From JAJXWB01 sp047605445 (lineage in GTDB: Bacteria; Pseudomonadota; Alphaproteobacteria; Rhizobiales; Beijerinckiaceae): 18,246 nt of DNA. A program made the position numbers and the translations under genes. The stretch is taken from contig JASGFP010000088.1 in the NCBI GenBank assembly GCA_047605445.1, positions 1 through 18,246 on the forward strand. Reading direction: 5' to 3'. This document shows positions 6,998 through 12,597 of this stretch, one piece after another. The notes below the pieces were generated by a model, which was given only the letters and a program-made list of their open reading frames with translations, was not told the DNA's origin and made no database searches. Numbering within the stretch: the first letter of the stretch is position 1; every line of letters starts with the position of its first letter.

Positions 6998-7013
6998 CGC
7001 AAGCCATATGCCA
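6998..7013 (-). promoter_or_regulatory. Sigma-54 (-24/-12) type promoter for iscA-like/nifZ operon
   Basis: Read on the minus strand the site is TGGCAT-N5-TTGCG. The invariant GG (7012-7011) and GC (7000-6999) are exactly 10 bases apart, and the match to TGGCAC-N5-TTGCW is strong. Transcription would start near 6987, leaving about 60 bp of leader before the ATG at 6926. No clear TGT-N10-ACA was found further upstream for this direction. Confidence 0.6.
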
Positions 7014-7023
7014 GCGCGGAGGC

Positions 7024-7039
7024 TGGAACGGCGCTTGCT
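7024..7039 (+). promoter_or_regulatory. Sigma-54 (-24/-12) type promoter for the ArsC-fold gene
   Basis: The sequence TGGAAC-N5-TTGCT has GG at 7025-7026 and GC at 7037-7038 with the required 10-base spacing. It differs from TGGCAC-N5-TTGCW at one -24 position. Transcription would begin near 7050, just before the AAGGAG at 7051-7056 and the ATG at 7065. It sits 10 bp from the oppositely directed sigma-54 element. Confidence 0.6.
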
Positions 7040-7064
7040 GAGACGCACGGAAAGGAGCGCGGCG

Positions 7065-7493
7065 ATGAGCGATGTGATCTTCTACGAAAAGCCGGGATGC
7101 GCGACCAACGCGCGGCAGAAGGCGACGCTGGCGGCGGCCGGCCACGCCGTCGAGGCGCGCAGCCTGCTGGCGACGCCGTGGACGCGCGAAACCCTCCTGT
7201 CTTTCTTCGCCGGCCTGCCGGTTGCGGTCTGGTTCAACAAGGCGAGCCCCCGCATCAAGAGCGGCGCCTTCGATCCCGCCGCGCAGACGCAGGACACCGC
7301 GCTCGCCGCCATGCTCGCCGATCCCCTGCTGATCCGCCGCCCGCTGATCGAGGCCGACGGCGCGCGGCGCGCGGGCTTCGACAACGATCTCGTAGCGCGA
7401 CTCGTCGGCGGCGCGGATGTTTCGGACGTGCAGGGCTGCGCGCATGGCGACGCCCCGCACGCATCGTGCGCGCCGCCAAAAGTCAGCGCGTGA
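7065..7493 (+). CDS. ArsC/Spx-fold nitrogenase-associated protein
   Basis: This 142-residue protein has the ArsC-type thioredoxin fold: an N-terminal IFYEKPGCATNARQK (Cys12, Arg17), then WFNKASPRIKSG (56-67), and the diagnostic LADPLLIRRPLIE (84-96). Proteins of this kind occur in nif clusters and are called nitrogenase-associated proteins; their reaction is not known to me. It is unlikely to be a plain arsenate reductase because no ars genes are nearby and the neighbours are nif-type. The last 20 residues are unusual, with two Cys and two His (GCAHGDAPHASC, Cys125 and Cys135), a possible metal site. The ATG at 7065 has AAGGAG eight bases upstream. A sigma-54 type promoter precedes it, and its 3' end overlaps the convergent ferredoxin gene by 11 bp. 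Confidence 0.85.
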   Translation: MSDVIFYEKPGCATNARQKATLAAAGHAVEARSLLATPWTRETLLSFFAGLPVAVWFNKASPRIKSGAFDPAAQTQDTALAAMLADPLLIRRPLIEADGARRAGFDNDLVARLVGGADVSDVQGCAHGDAPHASCAPPKVSA

Positions 7494-7833
7494 GCGCCAT
7501 GGCGAGCCGCTCGACGAGACGGCCGCCCTTCAGATGCGTCTCGAAGATTTCGTCGATGTCGGCTTCGGTCTGCGGGCGATACCAGACGCCTTCGGGATAG
7601 ACGACCATCAGCGGCCCGGCCGCGCAGAAGCCCATGCAGCCGCTGGCCGAAAAGCCGACGTCGGCAATCCTTTCCGCCTCCATCTTCTTCGCCATGCGCT
7701 CCCAGAGCGGCGCTGCGCCGGCTGCGCCGCAACTTCCGCGCGGGTGCTGCGGCGGGCGCTGCGTGTGGCAGGCGAAGGCGTGGCGGACGAAGACTTTCGG
7801 CAGGTCGATGTCGGTCTGGAACGGCGCGGTCAT
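7483..7833 (-). CDS. Thioredoxin-fold [2Fe-2S] ferredoxin
   Basis: This 116-residue protein has four cysteines arranged as C22-x12-C35-x30-C66-x3-C70. That is the ligand pattern of thioredoxin-like [2Fe-2S] ferredoxins (Aquifex Fd, clostridial Cp2FeFd and Azotobacter FdI-type in nif clusters). Surrounding stretches fit: KVFVRHAFACHTQRP at the N-terminus, and SASGCMGFCAAGPLMVVYPEGVWY with the second Cys pair. Such ferredoxins move single electrons; in nif regions they are thought to support nitrogenase or its assembly. The ATG at 7833 is preceded by GAGGAG. The 3' end overlaps the convergent ArsC-fold gene by 11 bp, and the 5' side shares a 130-bp divergent gap with the TPR gene, which holds the palindromic NifA-type site. 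No correctly spaced -24/-12 element was found for this direction. Confidence 0.88.
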   Translation of the reverse strand: MTAPFQTDIDLPKVFVRHAFACHTQRPPQHPRGSCGAAGAAPLWERMAKKMEAERIADVGFSASGCMGFCAAGPLMVVYPEGVWYRPQTEADIDEIFETHLKGGRLVERLAMALTR

Positions 7834-7871
7834 CCTGGCTCCTCGTTCGCGCGCGTGTCGGCAAGGCTTCG

Positions 7872-7895
7872 CGCCTGTCGCACGTGCGACAGGCG
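7872..7895. promoter_or_regulatory. Perfect 24-bp palindrome containing TGT-N10-ACA (NifA-type activator site)
   Basis: Bases 7872-7883 are the exact reverse complement of 7884-7895. Inside, TGT (7876-7878) and ACA (7889-7891) are 10 bases apart, the NifA binding consensus, and the spacer is also self-complementary with CACGTG at the centre. It lies in the divergent gap between the ferredoxin (start 7833) and TPR (start 7964) genes, so one bound dimer could serve either or both. Transcriptional regulators other than NifA also bind palindromes, but the nif-type neighbours favour NifA. Confidence 0.72.
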
Positions 7896-7921
7896 AACCG
7901 CCCTTGCCGCCCGCATTGTCG

Positions 7922-7937
7922 CGGCGCGCGCCTTGCT
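7922..7937 (+). promoter_or_regulatory. Possible sigma-54 type promoter for the TPR gene
   Basis: CGGCGC-N5-TTGCT keeps GG (7923-7924) and GC (7935-7936) at the 10-base spacing but departs from TGGCAC at two positions. In such GC-rich DNA this could be chance. Support comes from the NifA-type palindrome centred about 64 bp upstream of the predicted start and from the AAGGAG plus ATG that follow. Confidence 0.4.
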
Positions 7938-7963
7938 TGAGGGCCGCTTGCAAGGAGCATGCG

Positions 7964-8443
7964 ATGAATGGAGCCCCAGCGACGCCGGACCTGATCGATT
8001 TCGGCGATCTGCCCGCAGCGACCAATGCGCTGTTGCAGGAAGGCGTGCTGGCCTATCGCCGCGACCCCGATCTCGCGCGCGAAAAATTCGAGCGCGCGCT
8101 GGCGGAGGCGCCGGCGCAATTGCCCGTCTATTTCTGCCTCTACAAGATACACACCTATCAGGGGCGGCTCGACGCGGCGCTGGAAGCCGCCGAGCGCGGC
8201 CTTGCCGAAGCGGCGAAACAGGCGAGCTGGCCGTCCGACTGGAGGCTCTGGGGAACGCCCGGCGCGACGGAAGGCGCCCCGCGCTTTGCGCTCTATACGC
8301 TCAAGGCGCTGGCCTTCATCCGCCTCAAGCGCGGCGAGCGCGGCGAAGCCGTCGCGATCCTCGACGCACTGCGGGCATTCGACCCGGACGGCCTCGTCGG
8401 GTGGCCGGTGATCGCGGCGCTCGCCGAGGGCTGCGCCGCCTGA
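7964..8443 (+). CDS. Tetratricopeptide-repeat protein of the nif accessory islet
   Basis: This 159-residue all-helical protein has roughly three TPR-like units at about 20-53 (LREKFERALAEAP-type end), 54-87 (YFCLYKIHTYQGRLDAALEAAERGL) and 107-141 (FALYTLKALAFIRLKRGERGEAVAILDAL). No signal peptide or membrane segment is seen, so it should be a cytosolic scaffold for protein-protein contact. The ATG at 7964 follows AAGGAG at seven bases. The unit is monocistronic: the next gene is convergent and 9 bp away. TPR proteins of this size are known in some alphaproteobacterial nif regions; I infer a nitrogenase-related role from the divergent ferredoxin and the shared activator site, not from the sequence itself. 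Confidence 0.8.
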   Translation: MNGAPATPDLIDFGDLPAATNALLQEGVLAYRRDPDLAREKFERALAEAPAQLPVYFCLYKIHTYQGRLDAALEAAERGLAEAAKQASWPSDWRLWGTPGATEGAPRFALYTLKALAFIRLKRGERGEAVAILDALRAFDPDGLVGWPVIAALAEGCAA

Positions 8444-8452
8444 GCTCCAGGC

Positions 8453-9616
8453 TTACTGCACCAGCCGCAGCCGCGCCTGGATGGCGTCGAAGATGCGGTT
8501 GAACGCCAGATCGATATCGGCCTGGTCGACCGCTGAAAAATAATAGCCGGTCGACGCGCAGGCCTGCAGCGCCGGCGCAAGCTGGTTCTGGATCGGCATG
8601 ACCGTCTGCTGGTAGGCCGGCTCGGTCGGCATCGGAATGTAGACGGTGTTCAGCACCATGACGGTGACGCCCTGCCCCTTCAGCGAGTCGCACAGACGCG
8701 CGTCGAAGGGGTGGAAACCGCCGACGCGATCGCGGCGGCCCTGCACGCCGTCGGTCACGATGATCGCGAATTTCTTCGGCGTGGAATAGCCGTCGCCCTG
8801 CGTGCCGACGTCGCCGGTAAACAGCGGCATGGCGCCGGAGAACGAGGTGTTGCCGCCGAGCTGATAGTTGCTGATGAACTGCTGCGCCGACGTGAGATTG
8901 GTGGTGAGCGGCACGGCGCGGACGGGCGAATCGTCGAACGTGTCGATCGCCACGCGATAGATGTCGCGCGGCCCCTGCGTCGCGGCGATACGGCCGATCA
9001 TCGTTCCGACGGCGTTCTTCAGAACGTCGATACGGGTGAGAATGCCGAGGTTCTGCGCGACCTGCAGATTGCTGATCGTCTGCCCGCCCTCCGGTGTGTG
9101 GCAGGCGAAAGCGCAGCCCACCGCCGCGATCAGTTGATCGCGGCCCGTCGGCGTGGCCGCCAGACCCATCGAGGCGGAGGCGTCGAGCAGGAAGTCGACG
9201 TCCATTTTGCGGCCGGTCTGTTTCGGCGCGGCCGTCACGGTGGTCGTCGCCACATTGGTCACGCCGAACAGCCGGCCGAAGTTGGTGTCGGTCGTCGCAT
9301 TGACGGTCACGACGATATTGTTGGAGACAGTGCGCAGCGAGACGTTGACGACGTGCACCGGCGAGCCCGCCGGAAAGGCGGAGTCGAGCGCAAGACGCGC
9401 CTTGGCCTGCAAGGTCGCGTCCGACGCGCCGGAGATGTCAAGGCCGGCGGAAAGAACCGCCTGGTCGGCGACCGATTGCAGCTTGGCTTTCGCGGCGACG
9501 GCGCGGGCGTAATCCGTCGCCGCGCCGACCAGCATCAGAGCCGGCAGAAGAACGACCGAGAACAGAACTGCGACACTTCCGGAGCGGTCCGTTCCAAAAC
9601 GATACAGATTTTTCAT
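8453..9616 (-). CDS. TadG-like pilus assembly protein with von Willebrand A domain
   Basis: This 387-residue protein has an N-terminal TadE/TadG-like segment: RFGTDRSGSVAVLFSVVLLPALMLVGAATDYARA (6-39), with one membrane helix at about 15-35. A von Willebrand A domain (about 137-380) is predicted to lie outside the cytoplasmic membrane. The MIDAS metal-binding pattern is present as DASAS (Asp145, Ser147, Ser149), Thr257 in GGNTSFSGAM and Asp289 in IVTDG. TadG proteins belong to Flp/Tad pilus systems, but no other tad gene is here, so this may be an orphan 'pseudopilin plus VWA' protein. A CAFACH stretch (168-173) is notable. The ATG at 9616 has GGAGG seven bases upstream, so the open frame running on to 10024 is not part of the gene. 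It converges on the TPR gene with only 9 bp between stops. Confidence 0.88.
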   Translation of the reverse strand: MKNLYRFGTDRSGSVAVLFSVVLLPALMLVGAATDYARAVAAKAKLQSVADQAVLSAGLDISGASDATLQAKARLALDSAFPAGSPVHVVNVSLRTVSNNIVVTVNATTDTNFGRLFGVTNVATTTVTAAPKQTGRKMDVDFLLDASASMGLAATPTGRDQLIAAVGCAFACHTPEGGQTISNLQVAQNLGILTRIDVLKNAVGTMIGRIAATQGPRDIYRVAIDTFDDSPVRAVPLTTNLTSAQQFISNYQLGGNTSFSGAMPLFTGDVGTQGDGYSTPKKFAIIVTDGVQGRRDRVGGFHPFDARLCDSLKGQGVTVMVLNTVYIPMPTEPAYQQTVMPIQNQLAPALQACASTGYYFSAVDQADIDLAFNRIFDAIQARLRLVQ

Positions 9617-9843
9617 GGTGTGGCCTCCATGCGCTGTTGCGCGCAGGAGCCGGGCCAGCGACGAGTGTTCGAAAGAGAGGCGCCGGAACGCCTTGCGCGG
9701 GCGGCTGTCGCCCCGCGCCCGCAACCGGCGGGTGGAACTGGCGCTGCCAGGCTGCCGGAAATAGGCGCGCCGGCCTTGCCTTCGGCGGCCGATGTCTGTA
9801 GACAGCGCGCTTCGCGACGCTCCGGCCGGGGGCTGAACGGAGA

Positions 9844-9859
9844 CCGTGCGCTCGCACGG
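9844..9859. repeat. Short perfect hairpin
   Basis: CCGTGCG and CGCACGG form perfect 7-base arms around a 2-base loop, 15 bp before a second inverted repeat. The pair may be one composite intergenic repeat. Confidence 0.5.
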
Positions 9860-9874
9860 AGGGCTCGCCCGGGC

Positions 9875-9897
9875 CCGAAAAGTTGCAGACTTTTCGG
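9875..9897. repeat. Inverted repeat of a type common between Rhizobiales genes
   Basis: Perfect 9-base arms (CCGAAAAGT and ACTTTTCGG) flank TGCAG. Similar CCGAAAAGT...ACTTTTCGG elements are, from general familiarity, scattered in many Rhizobiales genomes between genes. Its copy number here cannot be tested from one window. Confidence 0.55.
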
Positions 9898-9956
9898 ACA
9901 AGCCCTGGCGCAAAAGAGCCCGCTCTCCCGTGTTCCCGCCTTCGATGAAACCTCGT

Positions 9957-9995
9957 CGAGCCTTTTCCAAGGGCTCGAAGGGCTCCGCGCCGGAG
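9957..9995 (+). promoter_or_regulatory. Paired hairpins in the rpsF leader, possible S6:S18 autoregulatory RNA
   Basis: Two adjacent stems occur 29-67 bp before the rpsF ATG: CGAGCC/GGCTCG (9957-9962 with 9972-9977) and CTCCG/CGGAG (9983-9987 with 9991-9995). Leaders of rpsF operons in many bacteria carry an RNA bound by the S6:S18 complex that represses the operon. I cannot confirm the conserved loop of that motif here, so this is only a candidate. Confidence 0.25.
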
Positions 9996-10023
9996 ACGCG
10001 AGCAAAGGAAAGGCAAGCATACA

Positions 10024-10467
10024 ATGGCGCTCTACGAGCACATCTATATGGCTCGCCAGGACATTTCCGCCCAACAGGTGGAAGCCCTGACCGAGCAGTT
10101 CAAGAAAGTCGTCGCCGGCCTCGGCGGCACGGTCGAGAAGACCGAATATTGGGGCGTTAAGTCCCTCGCCTACCGGATCAAGAAGAACCGCAAGGCGCAT
10201 TTCTCGCTGTTCAACATCAACGCGCCGCACGCCGCCATCGCCGAGATGGAGCGCCAGATGGGCCTGTCGGAAGACGTCCTGCGCTTCATGACGCTGCGCG
10301 TCGAGGCGCTGGAGGAAGGCCCGTCGGCCATGATGCGCAAGCGCGACGACGACGGCGAGCGCGGCGATCGCCGCGGCCCGCGCGGCGACCGCCCGGATCG
10401 TGGCGATCGCGGCGACCGTCCGCCGCGTCCGCGCCGTGACGAACAGGCCAACGAGGGAGGTTTCTGA
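10024..10467 (+). CDS. rpsF: Small-subunit ribosomal protein S6
   Basis: S6 binds the central domain of 16S rRNA together with S18 in the 30S platform. The first ~95 residues form the ferredoxin-like S6 fold: MALYEHIYMARQDIS, then EYWGVKSLAYRIKKNRKAHFSLFNI and LRFMTLRVEAL. The remaining tail (about 106-147) is a low-complexity Arg/Gly/Asp-rich extension (GDRRGPRGDRPDRGDRGDR) typical of alphaproteobacterial S6 and absent in E. coli, which instead has a Glu tail. The total of 147 residues fits that group. AGGAAAGG precedes the ATG by about ten bases. The stop overlaps the rpsR start by one base (TGATG), indicating translational coupling. Confidence 0.97.
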   Translation: MALYEHIYMARQDISAQQVEALTEQFKKVVAGLGGTVEKTEYWGVKSLAYRIKKNRKAHFSLFNINAPHAAIAEMERQMGLSEDVLRFMTLRVEALEEGPSAMMRKRDDDGERGDRRGPRGDRPDRGDRGDRPPRPRRDEQANEGGF

Positions 10468-10703
10468 TGTCCGCTGGCGCCCGCCGTCCCTTCTTCCGCC
10501 GTCGCAAGACCTGCCCGTTCTCGGGCCCGAACGCGCCGACCATCGACTACAAGGACACGCGCCTGCTCTCGCGCTACATTTCCGAGCGCGGCAAGATCGT
10601 GCCCTCGCGCATCACGGCGGTTTCCGCCAAGAAGCAGCGCGAACTTGCCCAGGCCATCAAGCGCGCGCGCTTCCTGGGCCTGCTGCCCTACGTGATCCGC
10701 TAA
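10467..10703 (+). CDS. rpsR: Small-subunit ribosomal protein S18
   Basis: This 78-residue basic protein pairs with S6 on 16S rRNA. The family pattern is clear: RRPFFRRRKTCPFSG at the N-terminus, IDYKDTRLLSRYISERGKIVPSRIT in the middle, and KKQRELAQAIKRARFLGLLPYV at the C-terminus. Its ATG overlaps the rpsF stop by one base, so it depends on rpsF translation; GGGAGG just inside the end of rpsF can serve as ribosome-binding site. A REPIN-like inverted repeat starts 8 bp after the stop. Confidence 0.97.
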   Translation: MSAGARRPFFRRRKTCPFSGPNAPTIDYKDTRLLSRYISERGKIVPSRITAVSAKKQRELAQAIKRARFLGLLPYVIR

Positions 10704-10710
10704 GCAATCT

Positions 10711-10775
10711 GGACCGCGAGCCTTCAGGCTCGCGTTCCCAACGACAATGGCTGCGAGCCTGAAGGCTCGCGGTCC
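10711..10775. repeat. REPIN-like element: two REP hairpins in inverted orientation
   Basis: Bases 10711-10733 are a perfect 23-base inverted copy of 10753-10775, separated by a 19-base spacer. Each arm is also a hairpin by itself (GCGAGCC, loop TTCA or TGAA, GGCTCGC). Two REP palindromes facing each other form a REPIN, a non-autonomous element moved by REP-associated tyrosine transposases (RAYT). It sits inside the rpsF-rplI operon, so the transcript will contain a long stable hairpin between rpsR and the DUF2232 gene. No transposase is in the window. Confidence 0.75.
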
Positions 10776-10859
10776 AATCATCGGTTCGGCGATGACGCCG
10801 GATATGGCTGGAAGGCCCTTGCGCCTCTCCTAACCGCTCGAAAGGCGGGACAGCTCGAT

Positions 10860-11837
10860 ATGACGGATACGAAGCTCAAGACCTATGGCGCGTCCGCGCT
10901 GGTGGCCGCCGCCGCCGGCCTCGCCGCTGCGCTTCTGTTCGTGCTGGCCGCGCGCGCCTCGGTCGCGACGATCGTGTTCGGCTATTTCGCGCCCATGCCG
11001 GTGATGATCGCCGCGTTCGGCTACGGCCTGTCGATCGGCGCCGCGGCTGCGGCCATCGGCGCCGCCTTCATCGCGGCCCTGTTCCATCCTGCCCTTGGAC
11101 TTCTCTACCTTCTCACGATCGGCGCGCCGGCCGTGCTGATCGCGGCCGCCGCGCTGCTCGCCCCCAATCGCGTCGCGAACGGCGGCCAGGACCGCGCGCC
11201 GACATCGGCCGTCCTCGCATCTGCGGCCATCGCCGCCGTGACGGTCGCCGGCGGGATTGCTTTCCTCGCTGCGCGTCTCGGCGGGTTCGAGGCGCTGATG
11301 GCGAGCGCGGTCAAGGAAGGCCAGCCGGTTGTCGAGGCCATTCTCAAGGATTCCTCGACCGCCGGCGCGGTCGACGCCGCGCGGCTCACACGCTTCCTGG
11401 TCATGGCCGCGCCCGTCGGGATCGCCGCCTCGCAATTGCTGACGATGGCGATCAACGTCTATCTCGCAGGCCGCGTCGCGCTGATATCCGGGGCGCTGCC
11501 GCGCGGCTGGCCATCGATCGCCGACGATCTTTCGATCCCGCCGGCGTTTGGCGCGCTGTTTGCGGCGGCGTGCGGCCTCACCTTTCTCGGCGGCCTGGCC
11601 GGCATGGCGGCGGGCGCGGTCGCGGCCGCCTTCGGCATGGCGTTCGCCCTGCAGGGCCTCGCCGTGGCGCATGTCGTCACGCGCGGCGCGGGCCTGAGGC
11701 TCGCTTGGCTTTTCTCTCTCTACGGCCTGATCGCGCTGCTGCCGCCCTGGCCGTTTTTCGTTCTGGCGCTCGTCGGTCTCGCCGATTCCGCCTTCCACTT
11801 CAGGGCGCGCAAGCAGGCGCCCCGATCCGCCAACTGA
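10860..11837 (+). CDS. DUF2232 integral membrane protein
   Basis: This 325-residue, very Ala/Leu-rich protein has about eight predicted membrane helices, for example at roughly 12-33, 38-58, 60-76, 84-101, 116-138, 180-205, 227-262 and 285-312. It contains only short charged loops. DUF2232 proteins are encoded between rpsR and rplI in many alphaproteobacteria, and this position is the best evidence for the family. Their function is unknown; a role as the substrate-binding part of a transporter has been suggested for related proteins. The ATG at 10860 has only a weak GGGA before it. rplI follows after 24 bp, so the genes are cotranscribed. Confidence 0.82.
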   Translation: MTDTKLKTYGASALVAAAAGLAAALLFVLAARASVATIVFGYFAPMPVMIAAFGYGLSIGAAAAAIGAAFIAALFHPALGLLYLLTIGAPAVLIAAAALLAPNRVANGGQDRAPTSAVLASAAIAAVTVAGGIAFLAARLGGFEALMASAVKEGQPVVEAILKDSSTAGAVDAARLTRFLVMAAPVGIAASQLLTMAINVYLAGRVALISGALPRGWPSIADDLSIPPAFGALFAAACGLTFLGGLAGMAAGAVAAAFGMAFALQGLAVAHVVTRGAGLRLAWLFSLYGLIALLPPWPFFVLALVGLADSAFHFRARKQAPRSAN

Positions 11838-11861
11838 ATCACGATCGCAAAGGAGATCATC

Positions 11862-12422
11862 ATGGAAGTCATTCTGCTCGAACGCGTCGCCAAGCTCGGC
11901 CAGATGGGCGAGACCGTCCGCGTGCGCGACGGCTTTGCCCGCAACTACCTGCTGCCGCGCGGCAAGGCTCTTCGCGCCACCGAAGCCAACAAGAAGCGTT
12001 TCGAAGGCGACCGCGCCCAGCTCGAGGCCCGCAACCTCGAGATGAAGGCCGAAGCCGAGAAGGTCGGCGGCAGGCTCGACGGCAAGACCTACGTCATCAT
12101 CCGTCAGGCGGGCGAAAGCGGCCAGCTCTACGGCTCTGTCTCCTCGCGCGACATCGCCGACGCGATCACGGCGGGCGGCGTCAGCGTCAATCGCCAGCAG
12201 GTCATCGCCCTTCATCCGATCAAGACGCTCGGCCTGCATGGCGTGCCGGTGCGTCTGCATCCGGAAGTCGAGGTCAACGTGACGATCAACGTCGCGCGTT
12301 CGGCGGAAGAAGCCGAGCGTCAGGAGCGCGGCGAGAGCGTCACCACCCGCGAGGAAACCTCGATGGACGACCTCGGCCTCGAAGTCGGCGCGGCGCTGGC
12401 GGAGGCTGGCGGCGACGAGTGA
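11862..12422 (+). CDS. rplI: Large-subunit ribosomal protein L9
   Basis: L9 binds 23S rRNA near the L1 stalk and helps keep the reading frame. The N-terminal domain is classic: MEVILLERVAKLGQMGETVRVRDGFARNYLLPRGKALRAT (1-40). A connecting helix and the C-terminal domain follow (SGQLYGSVSSRDIADAI, VNRQQVIALHPIKTLGLHGVPVRLHPEVEVNVTINVARS). The 186-residue product exceeds the ~150 residues of E. coli L9 by an acidic, Glu-rich C-terminal tail, which is usual in alphaproteobacteria. AAAGGAG precedes the ATG at 11862. It is the last gene of the rpsF operon, with a strong terminator 28 bp downstream. Confidence 0.97.
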   Translation: MEVILLERVAKLGQMGETVRVRDGFARNYLLPRGKALRATEANKKRFEGDRAQLEARNLEMKAEAEKVGGRLDGKTYVIIRQAGESGQLYGSVSSRDIADAITAGGVSVNRQQVIALHPIKTLGLHGVPVRLHPEVEVNVTINVARSAEEAERQERGESVTTREETSMDDLGLEVGAALAEAGGDE

Positions 12423-12446
12423 TCTTCGCCCTCGGGCAGGCGTACG

Positions 12447-12476
12447 AAAGGCCGCGGCGACCCCGCGGCCTTTTTT
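12447..12476 (+). terminator. Rho-independent terminator of the rpsF-rpsR-DUF2232-rplI operon
   Basis: An 8-base GC stem (GGCCGCGG at 12450-12457 with CCGCGGCC at 12463-12470), a 5-base loop and a six-T run at 12471-12476 form a textbook intrinsic terminator. AAA before the stem can pair with the T-run and lengthen it to 11 pairs. Confidence 0.93.
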
Positions 12477-12597
12477 CATCGCTCTGTCGGCAAGGCCTGG
12501 CATTGTCGCCGCGCATGTCGAAGCGACCGGAGCGCGCGCAGAGCTGCTCGGCTGACGAAGGCGGTCGACACGGCCGCCGAACGTGCGAGGATCGGGC

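Larger units (their letters stand above)
9617..10023. other. 407-bp non-coding gap with several hairpins before rpsF
   Basis: No reading frame here has family-like content or a ribosome-binding site of its own. The gap holds a 7-bp-arm hairpin at 9844-9859, a 9-bp-arm inverted repeat at 9875-9897, and two small hairpins close to rpsF (9957-9977 and 9983-9995). Promoters for tadG (minus) and rpsF (plus) must lie here, but I could not place clear boxes. Confidence 0.6.

Noticed and set aside
7065..7493. Arsenate reductase
   Set aside because: The fold matches ArsC, but the active-site stretch differs, no ars genes are nearby, and the neighbours and promoter type point to nitrogen fixation.
7861..7875. 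Minus-strand sigma-54-like element for the ferredoxin gene
   Set aside because: The GG and GC elements are separated by 11 bases, not the required 10, and one arm falls inside the NifA-type palindrome.
9083..9118. CAFACH as a heme c binding site
   Set aside because: Canonical heme c attachment needs C-x2-C-H. This is C-x3-C-H in a VWA protein with no other cytochrome features.
9617..10024. Extension of the TadG-like frame up to 10024
   Set aside because: GGAGG and an ATG at 9616, followed directly by the TadE/TadG-like N-terminus, define the start. The upstream residues are not family-like and the DNA is rich in palindromes.
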